DNA of 64,000 nucleotides from Eublepharis macularius (lineage: Eukaryota > Chordata > Lepidosauria > Squamata > Eublepharidae), in assembly GCF_028583425.1 (NCBI RefSeq), contig NC_072802.1, positions 14,393,926 to 14,457,925 of the forward strand, written 5' to 3'. Below, piece by piece: positions 42,711 through 54,310 of the stretch. The notes beneath the pieces were generated by a model. It ran no database searches and was not told the DNA's origin. It was given only the letters and a program-made list of their open reading frames with translations. Each line of letters starts with the position of its first letter. Positions within the stretch are counted from its first letter, which is position 1. A program made the translations under genes and the position numbers.

Positions 42711-43330
42711 GTAAGTACAATGTTTTTTCTTGCTGCAGTAGAAGAAAAGATTTACTAATTCCATTGCCCTAGTCATTATAAAAATGTACAGACAACATAT
42801 AATCTGTGAAACAAAGTATTGTTTATAGTAATGAAAAATAAGCCAGTGTTTGTGGAATTCCAATGATACAGTCATTTGTTTACCTCTGATTTAGCATAGC
42901 TCTTGAGAGAGGGGATATGTCTGTTCCTAAAAGCAAATTACTTTGGTTAACACATATTCCCTTATTTATATTATACGTTCAGTAAGTTAATCATTTCACC
43001 AGTCCGAATTTAGGGAAGAGTCTTGATACACTACTTCAGAAGGAACCAACAGTCATTGTAGGTAATGCCATTTTCAGCAGAGGAAGTGTTATTCCTTTGC
43101 TACTGTTGGCCATGGCTACACTATATAAAATGGTAGAACATGACATTCTCCATGGATTGTGTAGCTTGTCTTGATCTTTATTTTTCAGTCTCAAGTTAAC
43201 AGGAATTATTTAGGATGGGGTACTTCAAGAGCAGAGTAAGGAACCCAGGATTTTAACGTAATTAAATACTGAGTCATTGAATATATTAATCCAAGAGTCA
43301 CAGCAATCTGTAAAAATTGTTGCTTCTTAG

Positions 43331-43441
<111 letters not shown>

Positions 43442-43556
43442 TAAGGAGTCTTTTTTATCTTACTTGAATTTTAAATGGGTCTGCTGGGCTGGTGCAGCAT
43501 GTGAGCTGAGAGGAAGGAAGACTCAGTTCAAATCTAACCTATGCTATAAACCTCTG

Positions 43557-43772
43557 GCCTGGATTGCCCGGGTGAGCCTGATCTCATCAGATCTGGGAAG
43601 CTATGCAGGGTCAGCCTTGATTAGTGATTGGATGGGAGACCTCCAGTGAAGACCAGGGTTGCAGAGGCAGCCAATGGCAAACCACCTTTGTTCGTCTCTT
43701 GCCATGAAAACCCCAACAGGGGTCGCCAAAAGTCAGCCATGACTTGACAGCACTCTCCACCACCACCATTAT
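43557..43772 (+). mobile_element. 5S rRNA-derived SINE, near-complete
   Basis: The head closely follows 5S rRNA: CCTGATCTCATCAGATCTGG, GAAGCTATGCAGGGTCAGCC and TTGGATGGGAGACC (with a small change), containing the 5S box A and box C control regions. The body GGCAAACCACC and tail GTCGCCAAAAGTCAGCCATG end in CACCACCACC. It lies in sense orientation to SMARCA1. Confidence 0.75.
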
Positions 43773-44393
43773 TTTACATAGAGACTGACCTGCTTGTCCT
43801 ATGTTGAGAGCAGGGCATTGTTGACACACAAGGACACATTGGAGGATGAGCCCATCTATGAGCCCAGGGTGGCATATCTGATGTTGCTTGGTACTGTAAT
43901 AGTGAAGGATCTTATGAGGATAGAACTGACATCAGATTTTGTTGTAGGGACTGGTCCCTGGGTTAGAGTTTTTATCAGATGGCCTACTGTTGTTAGTAAG
44001 GAGTTATTTTTGTTTGGTAGTCTGTGCCCCAGGGTCTGGGAAAGAGAAAAATTCGGTTATCTATGAGGGCCGTTGATCATTGCTGTTATGTTGGGCTGGT
44101 TTAAGCTGTGAGTGGTAGCACGACATTCTGTTGTTAACTTTTGGGGACCTGTCTTTTAGTAGAGTATTTCTGGGGACCAGCCTGGTCTTCAGGTGTGACT
44201 TGCTGCCTAAGGATTTGGAGTAAATGCAGTTGTAACACACCATGTGCTCCAGGTGGTATATGGAAGCATGTAGATATGTGTTGTAGAGGGTGAGGTTTTG
44301 CTGTAATGTGGGTTTATGTGTTCATCATGTATTTCCACAGTGGTGTCTAGAAAATTGACTGGTTGTGTGAGCTATTCCAAACTCTGATTGATG

Positions 44394-44396
<3 letters not shown>

Positions 44397-44457
<61 letters not shown>
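44397..44457. repeat. (CT)n microsatellite, 61 bp
   Basis: An uninterrupted run of about 30 TC units abutting the L1 fragment side of intron 10. It is likely length-variable. Confidence 0.95.
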
Positions 44458-44460
<3 letters not shown>

Positions 44461-44589
44461 GTAATACAACAACCCAGTTTCCAAACGTCTACGCAGAGGT
44501 TGTACTGTGAGCAGTGGGCAGGGCTTTTGGGGAGAGGCACAGCCAGCCAATTTCCTTATTTTAAAGAGTAAAAATTTCCAACACTTGTA

Positions 44590-45335
44590 AAGCCTCTCCG
44601 CCAATATTTTCGCAAATATCTTATAGTCATTATTTAACAATGATATAGGTCGATAGTTTTTAACATTGCATAAATCCTGCTCTTCTTTTGGAATCAATGA
44701 TATGTTAGCCTCATTCCAGGTTTTAGGAATCTTTTGTCCCTTTAAAATCCAATTCATCACTTTTTTCAGGAAAGGCACCACTTCTTTTGCCATTACTTTA
44801 TAAAATTTAGCCATTATTCCATCAGGTCCTGGTGCCTTCCCCAATTTGGTCGATTGTATTGCATCCATAATTTCTGTTTCTGTTATTTCAGCATTTAATT
44901 TTTACTTCCACTTCTCAGATATCATTGGTAAATTAATTTTGTCCAAATATCGATCAATAGCGTTCACATCCACCCTTTTACTCTGATATAATTTAGCATA
45001 AAATTTATAAAACGCTCTACGTATAGCTGGTTGGTCCGTTAACATTTTGTCATTCTCCACAATCTTGGTTATCATTCTCTTTTCTCTCCTTTTTTTCAAT
45101 TGCCAAGCTAAATATTTCCCCGGTTTATTGGCCCCTTCAAATGTCTTTTGTTTTAATTTTTTCAATTCCCACTCCAATTCTTTGTTCTCCATAGCTCTTA
45201 TTTGCTCTTGTAACATTCGTATCTCCTGATGTAATTTCTTTTTTCCTAGTCTTTTCTTTAATTGCATCTCTTTGACTTTTATTTTTTCTTGAACTTCTTT
45301 CCGTTTTTCCTCCTTTCTTTTTGCTGAAAAAGCAA
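44590..45335 (-). pseudogene. L1 ORF2 fragment (linker and start of RT)
   Basis: Minus-strand reading shows AWQLKKRREKRMITKI, then KAPGPDGIMAKFYKVM, then NVKNYRPISLLNNDYKIFAK, parallel to residues about 300-560 of the intact L1 ORF2 in intron 1. One in-frame TAA at 44902-44904 breaks it. Both ends are truncated. Divergence from the intact copy is clear, so it is an older, different L1. Confidence 0.85.
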
Positions 45336-45589
45336 AAGCACTCGCTTTATTTGTGCCCATCTGGAATTGGCCAAGATATCAGAGATGCATTCCCTTCCCC
45401 CAACCCAGGAATTAGCTGTGGAATGTATGCATGTATTGGGAGGGGGCCGTGTATCTCTGGTGTGCTGCTTGGCTATGCAGCATTACAAATTATGAATTAG
45501 GCTTCTGGATCATGTTTGACCTGGGCTGGTAATAGAAGCCTATATCTCACCAAAGCCAAGCAGTACCAGCATCTCCCCCCGCCCCTCAT

Positions 45590-45810
45590 GTGTGTGTGGA
45601 GAGTCTCCTCAAGTCATAGCTGACTTATGGCGACCCCTGGTAGGGTTTTCATGGCAAAAGACTAACAGAGGTGGTTTGCCATTGCCTGCCTCTGCAACTC
45701 TGGTCTTTGTTGGAGGTCTCCCATCCAATTACTAACCAAGACCACCCCTGCTTAGCTTCCGAGATCTGATGAGATCAGGCTCACCTGGGCCATCCAGGTC
45801 AGCTCCCCCC
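45590..45810 (-). mobile_element. 5S rRNA-derived SINE, near-complete
   Basis: On the minus strand: GAGCCTGATCTCATCAGATC, TCGGAAGCTAAGCAGGGGTG, TTAGTAATTGGATGGGAGAC, then the GGCAAACCACC body and a GTCGCCATAAGTCAGCTATG tail. It is the least diverged 5S head in this window and faces the copy at 43557. Confidence 0.75.
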
Positions 45811-46191
45811 CCCCCCCGCCCCCATGCTTGGTTCAATTTAGTACTTTGGGGTAAATTCAGCTGGAGCCAGAAGGATGTTCCCCACCTGACTATCCATTTG
45901 TCGGGTTTGGCATATCCGTCCGTCCTTCTAACATGATCTGAGATTTGGCCTTCCATACCTGTGGTAATTGGTAGGCCTATAACTAGTGCTAAAGAATCCT
46001 CAGATTTATTCCAAATTACTTTCTTTTTTCTACAGTTTGATTCTAACAGAACAAACTTGTACACACAATCTTATTTGGAAGTTGTGTTCCCCTTAAATAG
46101 CGTTTGCTTTTGAGTAAGCATACCTGCAGTTCATATATATGAGTTTTTGCAATTAACGGCGGTTGTTCATACATTGCTAATACTGTTACAG

Positions 46192-46418
46192 GTATACAAA
46201 GATTCTGATGAAAGATATTGACATCCTAAATTCAGCTGGCAAGATGGATAAGATGCGGTTGTTGAACATTCTGATGCAGCTACGAAAGTGTTGCAACCAC
46301 CCCTACCTCTTTGATGGGGCTGAACCAGGCCCTCCATATACCACTGATACGCATCTTGTGACCAACAGCGGTAAAATGGTTGCCCTAGACAAATTGCTAT
46401 CAAAGCTCAAAGAACAGG
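46192..46418 (+). CDS. SMARCA1: SMARCA1 exon 11 (residues 411-487)
   Basis: Acceptor GTTACAG, donor GTAAGG, 227 bp. After the last base of the Trp codon it encodes [40 protein letters not shown] and [20 protein letters not shown], then [29 protein letters not shown] and SGKM(V)xLDKLL are conserved SNF2 segments at the entry to lobe 2. Compared with mammals, Ala replaces Val in KMVALD. The final G pairs with AT of exon 12 to give Asp where mammals have Gly, a small lineage change at the junction. Confidence 0.96.
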
Positions 46419-46689
46419 GTAAGGAACAACTGAATTATATGGAATTATATACAGTGATTGAAACTGGCAGGATCTGGTGATGAGAAGGCCATTTCTAATT
46501 TTGTGCTTTGGAAGGTGGAATGTGTAGATGAAGGTAGCAGGGAGAGAGGAGAAGGCATTGGGTTTTGTTGAATGTAAGGGGCTGATTAGGGATATGGATA
46601 GATATCTTGAAAGCTGCATTGAGTTCCTGCAAGGTACAAAGGTGGCTAATAATTTTTTCAATAAATAGTGAAGGAAGGCGTATAAAGCA

Positions 46690-47400
46690 CGAGAAGAATG
46701 AACAATGGTTTGGCTAGGCTAGGTAGGGACTTGATCACCAGGTGAAACAGCAGCAAGAACAGCTGCAAACCTCTGCTCATCACCATGTAATGGTTCCCGG
46801 CAAGCTTGCCTGGATCCTCTGTCAGTCACTTTTGGTGGTGTCAAAGGCAAAATTCTAAAAAGTCTCACTAGCCGGGATAGTATGTTGCCACCAGCTGGTG
46901 AATAGGAAGGCAAGTTCCCAGCTCTACCAGGTTTTAAACAGCAAGTCAACCTTGCAAGGTAAATCACCTTGCAGATTGAGTTCCACCACACAACTATTTG
47001 GGTAGCTGTGACCAAAATGGGTCAAAGTACTGAATTCAGATTGAAGCCACGTCCACATAAGAGAAGGAGGGCTGCCCCGTCCAGGATCCCCCAAGAGGAC
47101 TGCCTTTGCTCTCAGTGGTGTCAGGAGCAAGAAAGCAAAGCTAGGAAGCGAACCCCCCACTTTCTCCGGTAGCAGCCGCCAACAGCCCTTCTGACTAGCC
47201 CACAACTAGAGACCGAGAGGTGAAACTCCAGCCCTAAGAGCTCTAGGCAGACAGAAGTCAATCTGGCAGGCTGAGTCCAAAAATAAGTTGACTGGGTAGC
47301 ATATTGCAAAGTGGCTAAGGTACTGGATTCAGACTGAAGCAGCAACTCAAATGACTCCACACAAAGTTTATCTAATAGAATTTATTAAAGATGTGCAAAA
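46690..47400. repeat. Unassigned intron 11 stretch with internal duplications
   Basis: Segments such as GGTCAAAGTACTGAATTCAG (about 47012) recur in altered form as gctaaggtactggattcag (about 47317). A short inverted pair around CCTTGCAAGGT lies near 46950. The GC is higher than in the neighbours. It may be a decayed retroelement, but the family is not recognised. Confidence 0.35.
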
Positions 47401-47593
47401 TGTCAGTTATCAAAGTGATTTAGAAGAGTGCAGCAGAGAAGCAATACAACAAAGTCTAATTATCTTGACTAGTGTACTCTAGAAATCCCTAAGCTTATTC
47501 CAGATGTTACCTTTTCGCCTTCTCTCTGTAACTCAGCATGCCCTGAAAACCCCAAATACCTTGGCAGCCATCTTTGTTAGTACCATGTTTTAG

Positions 47594-47800
<207 letters not shown>

Positions 47801-48084
47801 TGACTTACTTGAATTTGTATCCCATCCTGTCCCCAAAGGCAGCTGTCCTATGGCTCTGATTTTAGCAGCAAGTCAATCTTCAGCTTGCATTTGGGTTTCC
47901 CATCAAACTAGGTAAGGATTTCTGTTGCTGCAGAGCTTGTAAACAGAAATTGGTCCAGGATTATTGAATCATCTCCTGTTTTTCTTTCATGTCATTCATC
48001 TTTCTGATTTAAGGAGTTATAGGGGTGAGGGTGGGGAATAAATGAAGGGTGCAGATGCCAAAAAAGAAAAAGACATTATGGAAA

Positions 48085-48200
48085 AACTAATGTGGTATAG
48101 TAGAGAGAATGGGCATTTGGTTCAACCACTCAATCACTCAGTGATCTTGGGCCTAACCTACCTCACAGGGTTATTGTATGGATATAATGCTGGAGTATTT
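48085..48200 (+). mobile_element. Sauria-type tRNA SINE, partial
   Basis: It has a head-like TGTGGTATAGTAGAGAGAAT, a short body, and CCTAACCTACCTCACAGGGT. It stops before the usual tail, where LINE sequence begins. Confidence 0.5.
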
Positions 48201-48204
48201 TTAT

Positions 48205-48480
48205 CAGCTGACAGTACCAAAGCTCAGAAGAGCTTTTACACTGGCAAGAATGAATGCTCTTCCCTTGGCATTTTTTGGAGGGTAAATACAAGAAAGTACC
48301 ATACGCCAACAGAACCCGCAGATGCCAAGACGATAAAATTGAAACCGTTGAACATATGATTATAGAGTGTCCCATACTTAATGAGCTGAGGGCCAGCTTA
48401 ATCATCCCTCTACTTAAAAATATGGAACTATCTAATATGAGGGCCCAGGTGACGTGGTCACTATCAGATAGCAATAATTA
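48205..48480 (+). mobile_element. LINE C-terminal fragment
   Basis: The frame KVPYANRTRRCQDDKIETVE then HMIIECPILNELR (about 48293-48400) resembles the C-terminal Cys/His region of a LINE reverse transcriptase, similar to the piece at 23720-23790. Upstream bases in the next frame read ARMNALPL, so a frameshift is present. The clade is unresolved. Confidence 0.5.
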
Positions 48481-48788
48481 AACATCAGAGACATGATACC
48501 AGGTAAGGTTCTTCCCATTAAGGCAATAGCCATAGGAGCAGATAGTATGGATATAATACAGGTCACAAGGAGCCCTATTGAGCTCCCTGGAGGAAACGTG
48601 GAATAAAAACAGGACAACAGGAGTTAACAACATAAAGGGAAAAAGAGGTCTCTGTAATTTATAAATTGGGTTCAGGTGCACTTTTAGTTCAGATGGTGTT
48701 CTTGAAGAAAATCATTTTGGATTGCAGTGTTCTTATCTTGATTCCATTTAGCCCTATAGCTTGCCATGAAAATATGCTAAATAACTCA

Positions 48789-49072
48789 ATAAAAAAGAGT
48801 CCAGTAGCACCTTTAAGACTAACCAATTTTATTGTAGCATAAGCTTTCGAGAATCACGTTCTCTTCGTCAGATACATGGAGGGCAGAAGGAAACTGGTCA
48901 AATATAGAGGAGAAGAGGGGGGGAGGGGGAGGAGGAGAGGGGGGATGTAAACAACTCCTTTGATATGGAGATGCAGACAGCTCCTTTTGGTGTGGGGATC
49001 AGTTTGCTTGTGTTTTTTTATTTTTTTATTTTGCTACTACAGACTAATGCGGCTAACTCCTCTGGAGCTAAA
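48789..49072. repeat. Dispersed repeat R1 with a G-rich insert
   Basis: 48789-48880 carries the segments GAGTCCAGTAGCACCTTTAA, TTATTGTAGCATAAGCTTTC, TCTTCGTC. 49038-49072 carries CTACAGACTAATGCGGCTAA. Between them is unrelated sequence with a purine tract (48908-48946) rich in GGG runs on the transcribed-RNA strand. Confidence 0.55.
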
Positions 49073-49135
49073 TAACTCGGCACTGTTTTCAAGGAATTAC
49101 TGCCTTTTTAATAAAATATGTTTCCCCCTTTTTAG

Positions 49136-49429
<294 letters not shown>

Positions 49430-50035
49430 TGACTGCTCTGCCCTGGAGGATTGAACACTAACGAGGCTGTTTGCTAGAGTGGGCCCTAAGAGTTTTCCAG
49501 AGGGCAACAGATGCTCTACTAGCTAGACCTTGTTCATGTAATTGGGCCGTCAGCTGGGGTTGTGTTGCTTGCAGTGTCTTTTTGTTTCCCTTCTGCTTGC
49601 CTTGGACCCCATAGCCCTGGTGGCTGCTTTCAGGTTGATGCTTTTAAACATCTGTTTTGTTAACATGCAGTTACTGCTTGTGCAGAGTTGTGGGTGGGCA
49701 AATTGAAAGTCCCTTGGCTCCAAGGGTTTGTTCTCTCCCTGCCTTTTGGCTCCAGAGGAGGAGCTTGTTCTACTGCTGACTGCCTTGCCACCTCAAAGAA
49801 GAACAGAAATTCCCGGGCAACTAGAGAGAATTTCCTTTGGCCAGTGCTAAGCTTATGTGACAAGATTGATACAACTTGGTCTTCTGGGGATGGAGATGGC
49901 AGCAGATTTTGTTTTCCGAAGTCCAAGTTTGTCTTTTTAAAGGAACAGTGAGATGAACTGCCTTGTCCATTGGTTTGTTGAATAGTACAAAAAATGGACA
50001 GCATCTTTGTAGTTATGTTGGAGTATGGATACATT

Positions 50036-50225
50036 TCATTGGCAGAGCATCTGATAGGTATGCAGAAGGCCTCAGGTTCAACCCCTGGCATCTCCAGTTA
50101 AAAGGACCAGGCAGTAGGTGATGTGAAAGACCTACCTGAGACCCCGGGGAGTGGCTACTAGACTAGACAATACTAACCTTGCTAGATCAGTGCGCTGACT
50201 CAGATAAGGTAGCTTCATGTGGTGT
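50036..50225 (+). mobile_element. tRNA-Ala-like SINE
   Basis: Head CATTGGCAGAGCATCTGATA with anticodon-arm-like TATGCAGAAGG and B box GGTTCAACCCC. Body CCAGTTAAAAGGACCAGGCA and GATGTGAAAGACCTACCTGA, and end TAAGGTAGCTTCATGTG. A body fragment of the same family is at 34222-34371. Confidence 0.7.
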
Positions 50226-50303
50226 TTTGATTTGGTGCTGCAAAACTATGTATTTTGTTTCATTACTTTGAATATAGTACTGTACTAGTTGAGTATAGTA
50301 CTG

Positions 50304-50539
50304 GGAGCCAGTTTGGTGTAGTGGTTAAGAGCAGTAGGACTTTAATCTGGAGAACCGGGTTTGACTCCCCACTACTCTGCTTGAAGCCTGCTGGGTGACC
50401 TTGGGTCAGTTACAGCTCTCTTAGAGCTCTCTCAACCTCATCCACCTCACAGGGTGATTGTGAGGATAATAATAACACTTTGTAAACCACTCTGAGTGGG
50501 TGTTAGGTTGTCCTGAAGGGCGGTATATAATGTTATTAT
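50304..50539 (+). mobile_element. Sauria-type SINE, near-complete
   Basis: Begins GAGCCAGTTTGGTGTAGTGG, has B-box-like GGGTTTGACTCCCC, body GGGTGACCTTGGGTCAGTTA and CACCTCACAGGGTGATTGTG, tail GGGCGGTATATAATGTTATT. The same subfamily occurs at 34621 and 53069. Confidence 0.75.
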
Positions 50540-51100
50540 ACCATGAGTTAGATGTGGGTAGAGAGGGTGTTGCCAGATAGGCTTGGCCTGGCAGATAGGA
50601 TGTGGATGTGGAGACTGAAAATATAATTCTATTGCTCTCCATAGGAACAACAATCCCTTTCTCCCTTTCCAGTCTGTGGCAGTTCAGTCTTGTGAGCACA
50701 TCTGAGAATTAACCCATAGCCTCTAGAGAGGCAGACACAGAAATTCCATTGCTGATCCACAAGCTGAATATGGAACGTAACAATGGCATGCTTTTGACGT
50801 GTTCACAGATTCTGCTTCTTAGAGCATAAAAGGAAGGGTCTGGGAATGGACAGTCAGCAGGGCTGAACAAGGATCACGGCCATTGCGGGCACAAAGATGC
50901 CGGTTGCTTTATGTTGATGCAAAGTGCTAGTGCAACTGTAATTTTTAGGATCAAGCTGTGAAAACAGAAAACAAAGGAAGAAAAAAGTTGATCTGTACTA
51001 ATCTTAATACTATAAACAAAAAACCCTTGAATCTTGAGATGCCTCTGTCAGTTACGGCTGTGCCTACTGCGCTATTTAAAAGTGCTATTGTTTCAATTAG

Positions 51101-51241
<141 letters not shown>

Positions 51242-51788
51242 TGATGCTCATTCAGATGCCTGTGACTAAAATGCTGTTTATTTATTTTAAAAATACACAT
51301 ATTGGACAAGATTCACTGCCCCCTCCACATCCCATGTGGGAGCTGAAACAACTTCTGCGCCTTCAAATGGGGAAGCGTGGGAGCAAAGTTACCTTCCAAC
51401 TGCAGCCCTGGAAGAATCACGGGGTCCCATTCCGAAAGCTCCTCCACAGCCTTCGTAGGGAAGCTGCTTCTTGAAGAGGAGATGCTTAAAGGTGCCAGGT
51501 TGGACCTCAGTCACACAGAGTGAGGGATGGGACAGTCTGAGAGAGTGTTCTCAAGTGGATAAAAGCACTGAAGTAGGTTTTCTGTCTATAAAACATTGTC
51601 CCGGCCACGCTATTTTTTACCAGCTAGGATTTAAATATGTAGATATTGAGCAGCCAACATGGAACTCTCAAATTTTTCTGTGGTCTACAATATCTTGTAG
51701 GGCTCCTGATCTAAAAACATGGTGATAAAGTAGATGAGGAAATGCAACAGTTACTTATTCTATTTTTATCCTGCTTTTCAGGCCAAAA

Positions 51789-51986
51789 ATGGGCCGTTTT
51801 CATGTGTCTTTAAAATAGCGCAAAACTAAGCAGGCTTCGTCGTGTCATTTCTGATGTCACCCTGTCATGATGCCGTTTTCATGGCACCCTCGTAACTGCT
51901 TGCATCTGAGTGACATCAGAAATTGTGCTACGAAGCTGCCAGCATGTGATGAGTCTTGCGCTATTTTAAAGACGTGAAAATGGCCA
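51789..51986. mobile_element. Foldback element with GGCCGTTTTCA termini, copy 2
   Basis: The left end GGCCGTTTTCATGTGTCTTT is inverted at the right as AAAGACGTGAAAATGGCC. The pairing extends inward through AAAATAGCGC. It shares the first 11 bases with 6354-6514 but not the interior. It lies in intron 14. Confidence 0.6.
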
Positions 51987-52673
51987 TTGTCTCATAGGAT
52001 TCAACATTTAAATCAAATGCCAACATTCAATGCAGCTGGATTTCCAGCTGAGCTCCATTCAGGCTTAATTGGGTGGGTGGGTGGGGGGGGAATGGAGCCT
52101 GATTGACTATAGCTTTCCTTTTGGCTCCATTGGCGGCAGGAGTGAGAGAGGGAGGGAGGGGAGTCCTCAGCTGGAGCTGGATTCAGGTAGATTGGAAAGG
52201 TTCGTGGCTGTTTCCAACTGGACGTTGACCACCAATTTTAGTCGGACATCTGCTCTGTTAATTAAAATGATATCCAAGTTATATTAATTATGTGTGCCTA
52301 ATACATTCTAATGGTTTTGCGTTCTTCCAGTGCATGTTCTATTTCACATGTCACCCTTAGTGCGAAACCAAGTTGCTCATATCTGATAATATGTTCCGTG
52401 CTGGATAGCAAAATAAGGGATACATTAGTCGCTTGTTGAATTATTGCATCACATTACTTTCATTTGATCCTTTCCTTAAGTTTGTAAAGATGACAGTAGT
52501 GTTTCCATTGGGAGGGGTATCCATAATAAATTAAAATCCATTCTCCTCCCCTCCCCCATTACAGCAAGTGGGATAAAGTCCTGGTTAGGTAAGAAAAGAG
52601 TGTCTTTCTAACTCTGGTGCCAAAACAGCGAAGAGGCTTTGGATTAGAACTCTCTTTGTGTTCCCTGTGTTAG

Positions 52674-52822
52674 GAAGGCTTATTGACCAGCAGTCTAACA
52701 AACTGGCTAAAGATGAAATGCTGCAGATGATACGGCATGGAGCAACCCATGTATTTGCTTCTAAGGACAGTGAACTGACTGATGAAGACATTACCACTAT
52801 CTTGGAGAGAGGTGAAAAAAAG
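52674..52822 (+). CDS. SMARCA1: SMARCA1 exon 15 (residues 623-672)
   Basis: Acceptor TGTTAG, donor GTGAGA, 149 bp. It completes Gly623 and encodes [40 protein letters not shown] and TILERGEKK. This is the conserved post-motor region. [15 protein letters not shown] and [12 protein letters not shown] match SMARCA1 (SMARCA5: LVDQNLNKIGKDEML, DIDGILERGAKK). Confidence 0.96.
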
Positions 52823-53068
52823 GTGAGATGATATGGGGCATGTTTATCTGTAAAAGGTGGTGTGTACTTGGGCTGTGTGGGGGTGGCCCCCATCCAGGCA
52901 CTGACAAGACCTGTGATAGTTCCAGTATTATGTGCCTTCAGATGATGCCTTGATCTTTTGTAATAAGCTAGTGCATTTTCATTCTTTTACTTATGTTTGT
53001 GCCTAATCATCATTCTTTGTTCTTTATGTTTCATCATTGTTCTTTATGTTTTGTTCATGGCAAATGAT

Positions 53069-54148
53069 ATGAGAGCCAGTTTGGTGTAGTGGTTAAGAGT
53101 AGGGATGTGTGATTCATGTTTTCGGTTTGGAGAAGACACTTGAATCGAACTCGATTAGGAAATATTCACAATTCCCAAATCAGGCCCAGCATTGCTGGCC
53201 TGATTTCGGAAATATAGAATCAAAGCTTTCTGAAGTGATTAGGACTGCTTTGGAAAGCTTTGAGTCAAGTAGGAGCAAACAGCTATTGCTGTTTGCAACA
53301 GCATTTGCAAACAGCCAGAATAGTGCTGCTTGCTTTCAAACTTCTTGCCTAGCTGCTTTTTTTCCCCAATGGGAGGGGGAGGAGGCTTCTCCATGGTGGG
53401 AAAAAGCAGCGGGACTGGAAGTTTGAAAGCCACCCTTTTCATGTTGCTTGCAAACAGAACGAAAACGGTCACTTTCAAACACCCCACCGCTAGCTTCCCC
53501 CATGGGGAAACCTCCTTCCCTTCCCATTGGAGGAAAAAAACAGCAGGGCAGGAAGCTTTCCCCCATTGGTGGGGGAAGCAAGCTGTGGGGCGTTTGGAAG
53601 TTAAAGCACCTCTTTCTGTGCTGCTTACACGGAAGCTGAAGCAAATGGCTCGGGATGAAACTTAAAGCACCCTGCCTCTTACTTCACCCAATGGGAGGGT
53701 GAGAATAAGCGGCGGGCAGGAAGTTTGAACTCAACACTTTTCTCGCCACAAGAAAAGTGTTGCTTTCTGGTGTGCTCCGAATCTTTACAGAGCGTAATGA
53801 AGCAGGTCAATAAACGATTTCCGAAGGGGCTTGCTTCCGAAGCTGCTTTAGAAATTGCTTATTTCCAACTCTTTTTCCTGTTTCTGAAATTCCAAAGCAG
53901 GAAACCTGAATATTTTTTTGTTGTACACCCCTAGTTAAGAGCAGTGGGACTCTAATCTGGAGAGCCAGGTTTGATTCCCTACTCTGCCGCTTGAAGCCAA
54001 CTGGGTGACCTTGGGTCAGTCACAGCTTCTGGGAGCTCTCTCAACTTCATCCACCTCACAGGGTGATTGTTGTGGGGATAATAACAGCATACTTTGTAAA
54101 CCTGAAGGTCTTGAAGGTCGGTATAGAAACTGAAATTATTATTATTGT
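53069..54148 (+). mobile_element. Sauria-type SINE split by a hAT element
   Basis: The first 31 bp, GAGAGCCAGTTTGGTGTAGT and GGTTAAGAG, end at 53099. The SINE continues at 53942 with CAGTGGGACTCTAATCTGG and runs to the ATTATTATTATTG tail. The split is explained by the insertion at 53100-53933 and its duplication. Confidence 0.8.
53100..53933. mobile_element. hAT-type non-autonomous element, 834 bp
   Basis: The left end is TAGGGATGTGTG and the right end TGTACACCCCTA. A perfect 8-bp duplication, GTTAAGAG, lies at 53092-53099 and 53934-53941, inside a SINE. The interior contains repeated gggaggggga / ttttcccccaatggg-type segments. It has no recognised transposase. Same TIR family as 21125-22049 and 38078-39440. 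Confidence 0.88.
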
Positions 54149-54190
54149 ATTTCTTGAAAGTGTCTGCCTTTTTATTTTTACTTGCTTTAG

Positions 54191-54310
54191 ACTGCTGAAA
54201 TGAATGAACGTTTGCAAAAAATGGGCGAGAGTTCCCTTCGCAACTTTACAATGGACACAGAAATGAGCTTGTACAATTTTGAAGGTGAAGATTACAGAGG
54301 GAAACAGAAG
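54191..54310 (+). CDS. SMARCA1: SMARCA1 exon 16 (residues 673-712)
   Basis: Acceptor GCTTTAG, donor GTATCC, 40 codons, phase 0. [40 protein letters not shown] lies between the motor and the HAND domain, near the NegC negative-coupling segment described for [14 protein letters not shown] and [11 protein letters not shown] follow SMARCA1 (SMARCA5: [21 protein letters not shown]). The Gly in RGKQK replaces a mammalian Glu. Confidence 0.95.

Noticed and set aside
50036-50110. A functional tRNA-Ala gene.
   Set aside because: The cloverleaf is incomplete and the sequence runs on into a SINE body found elsewhere in the window.
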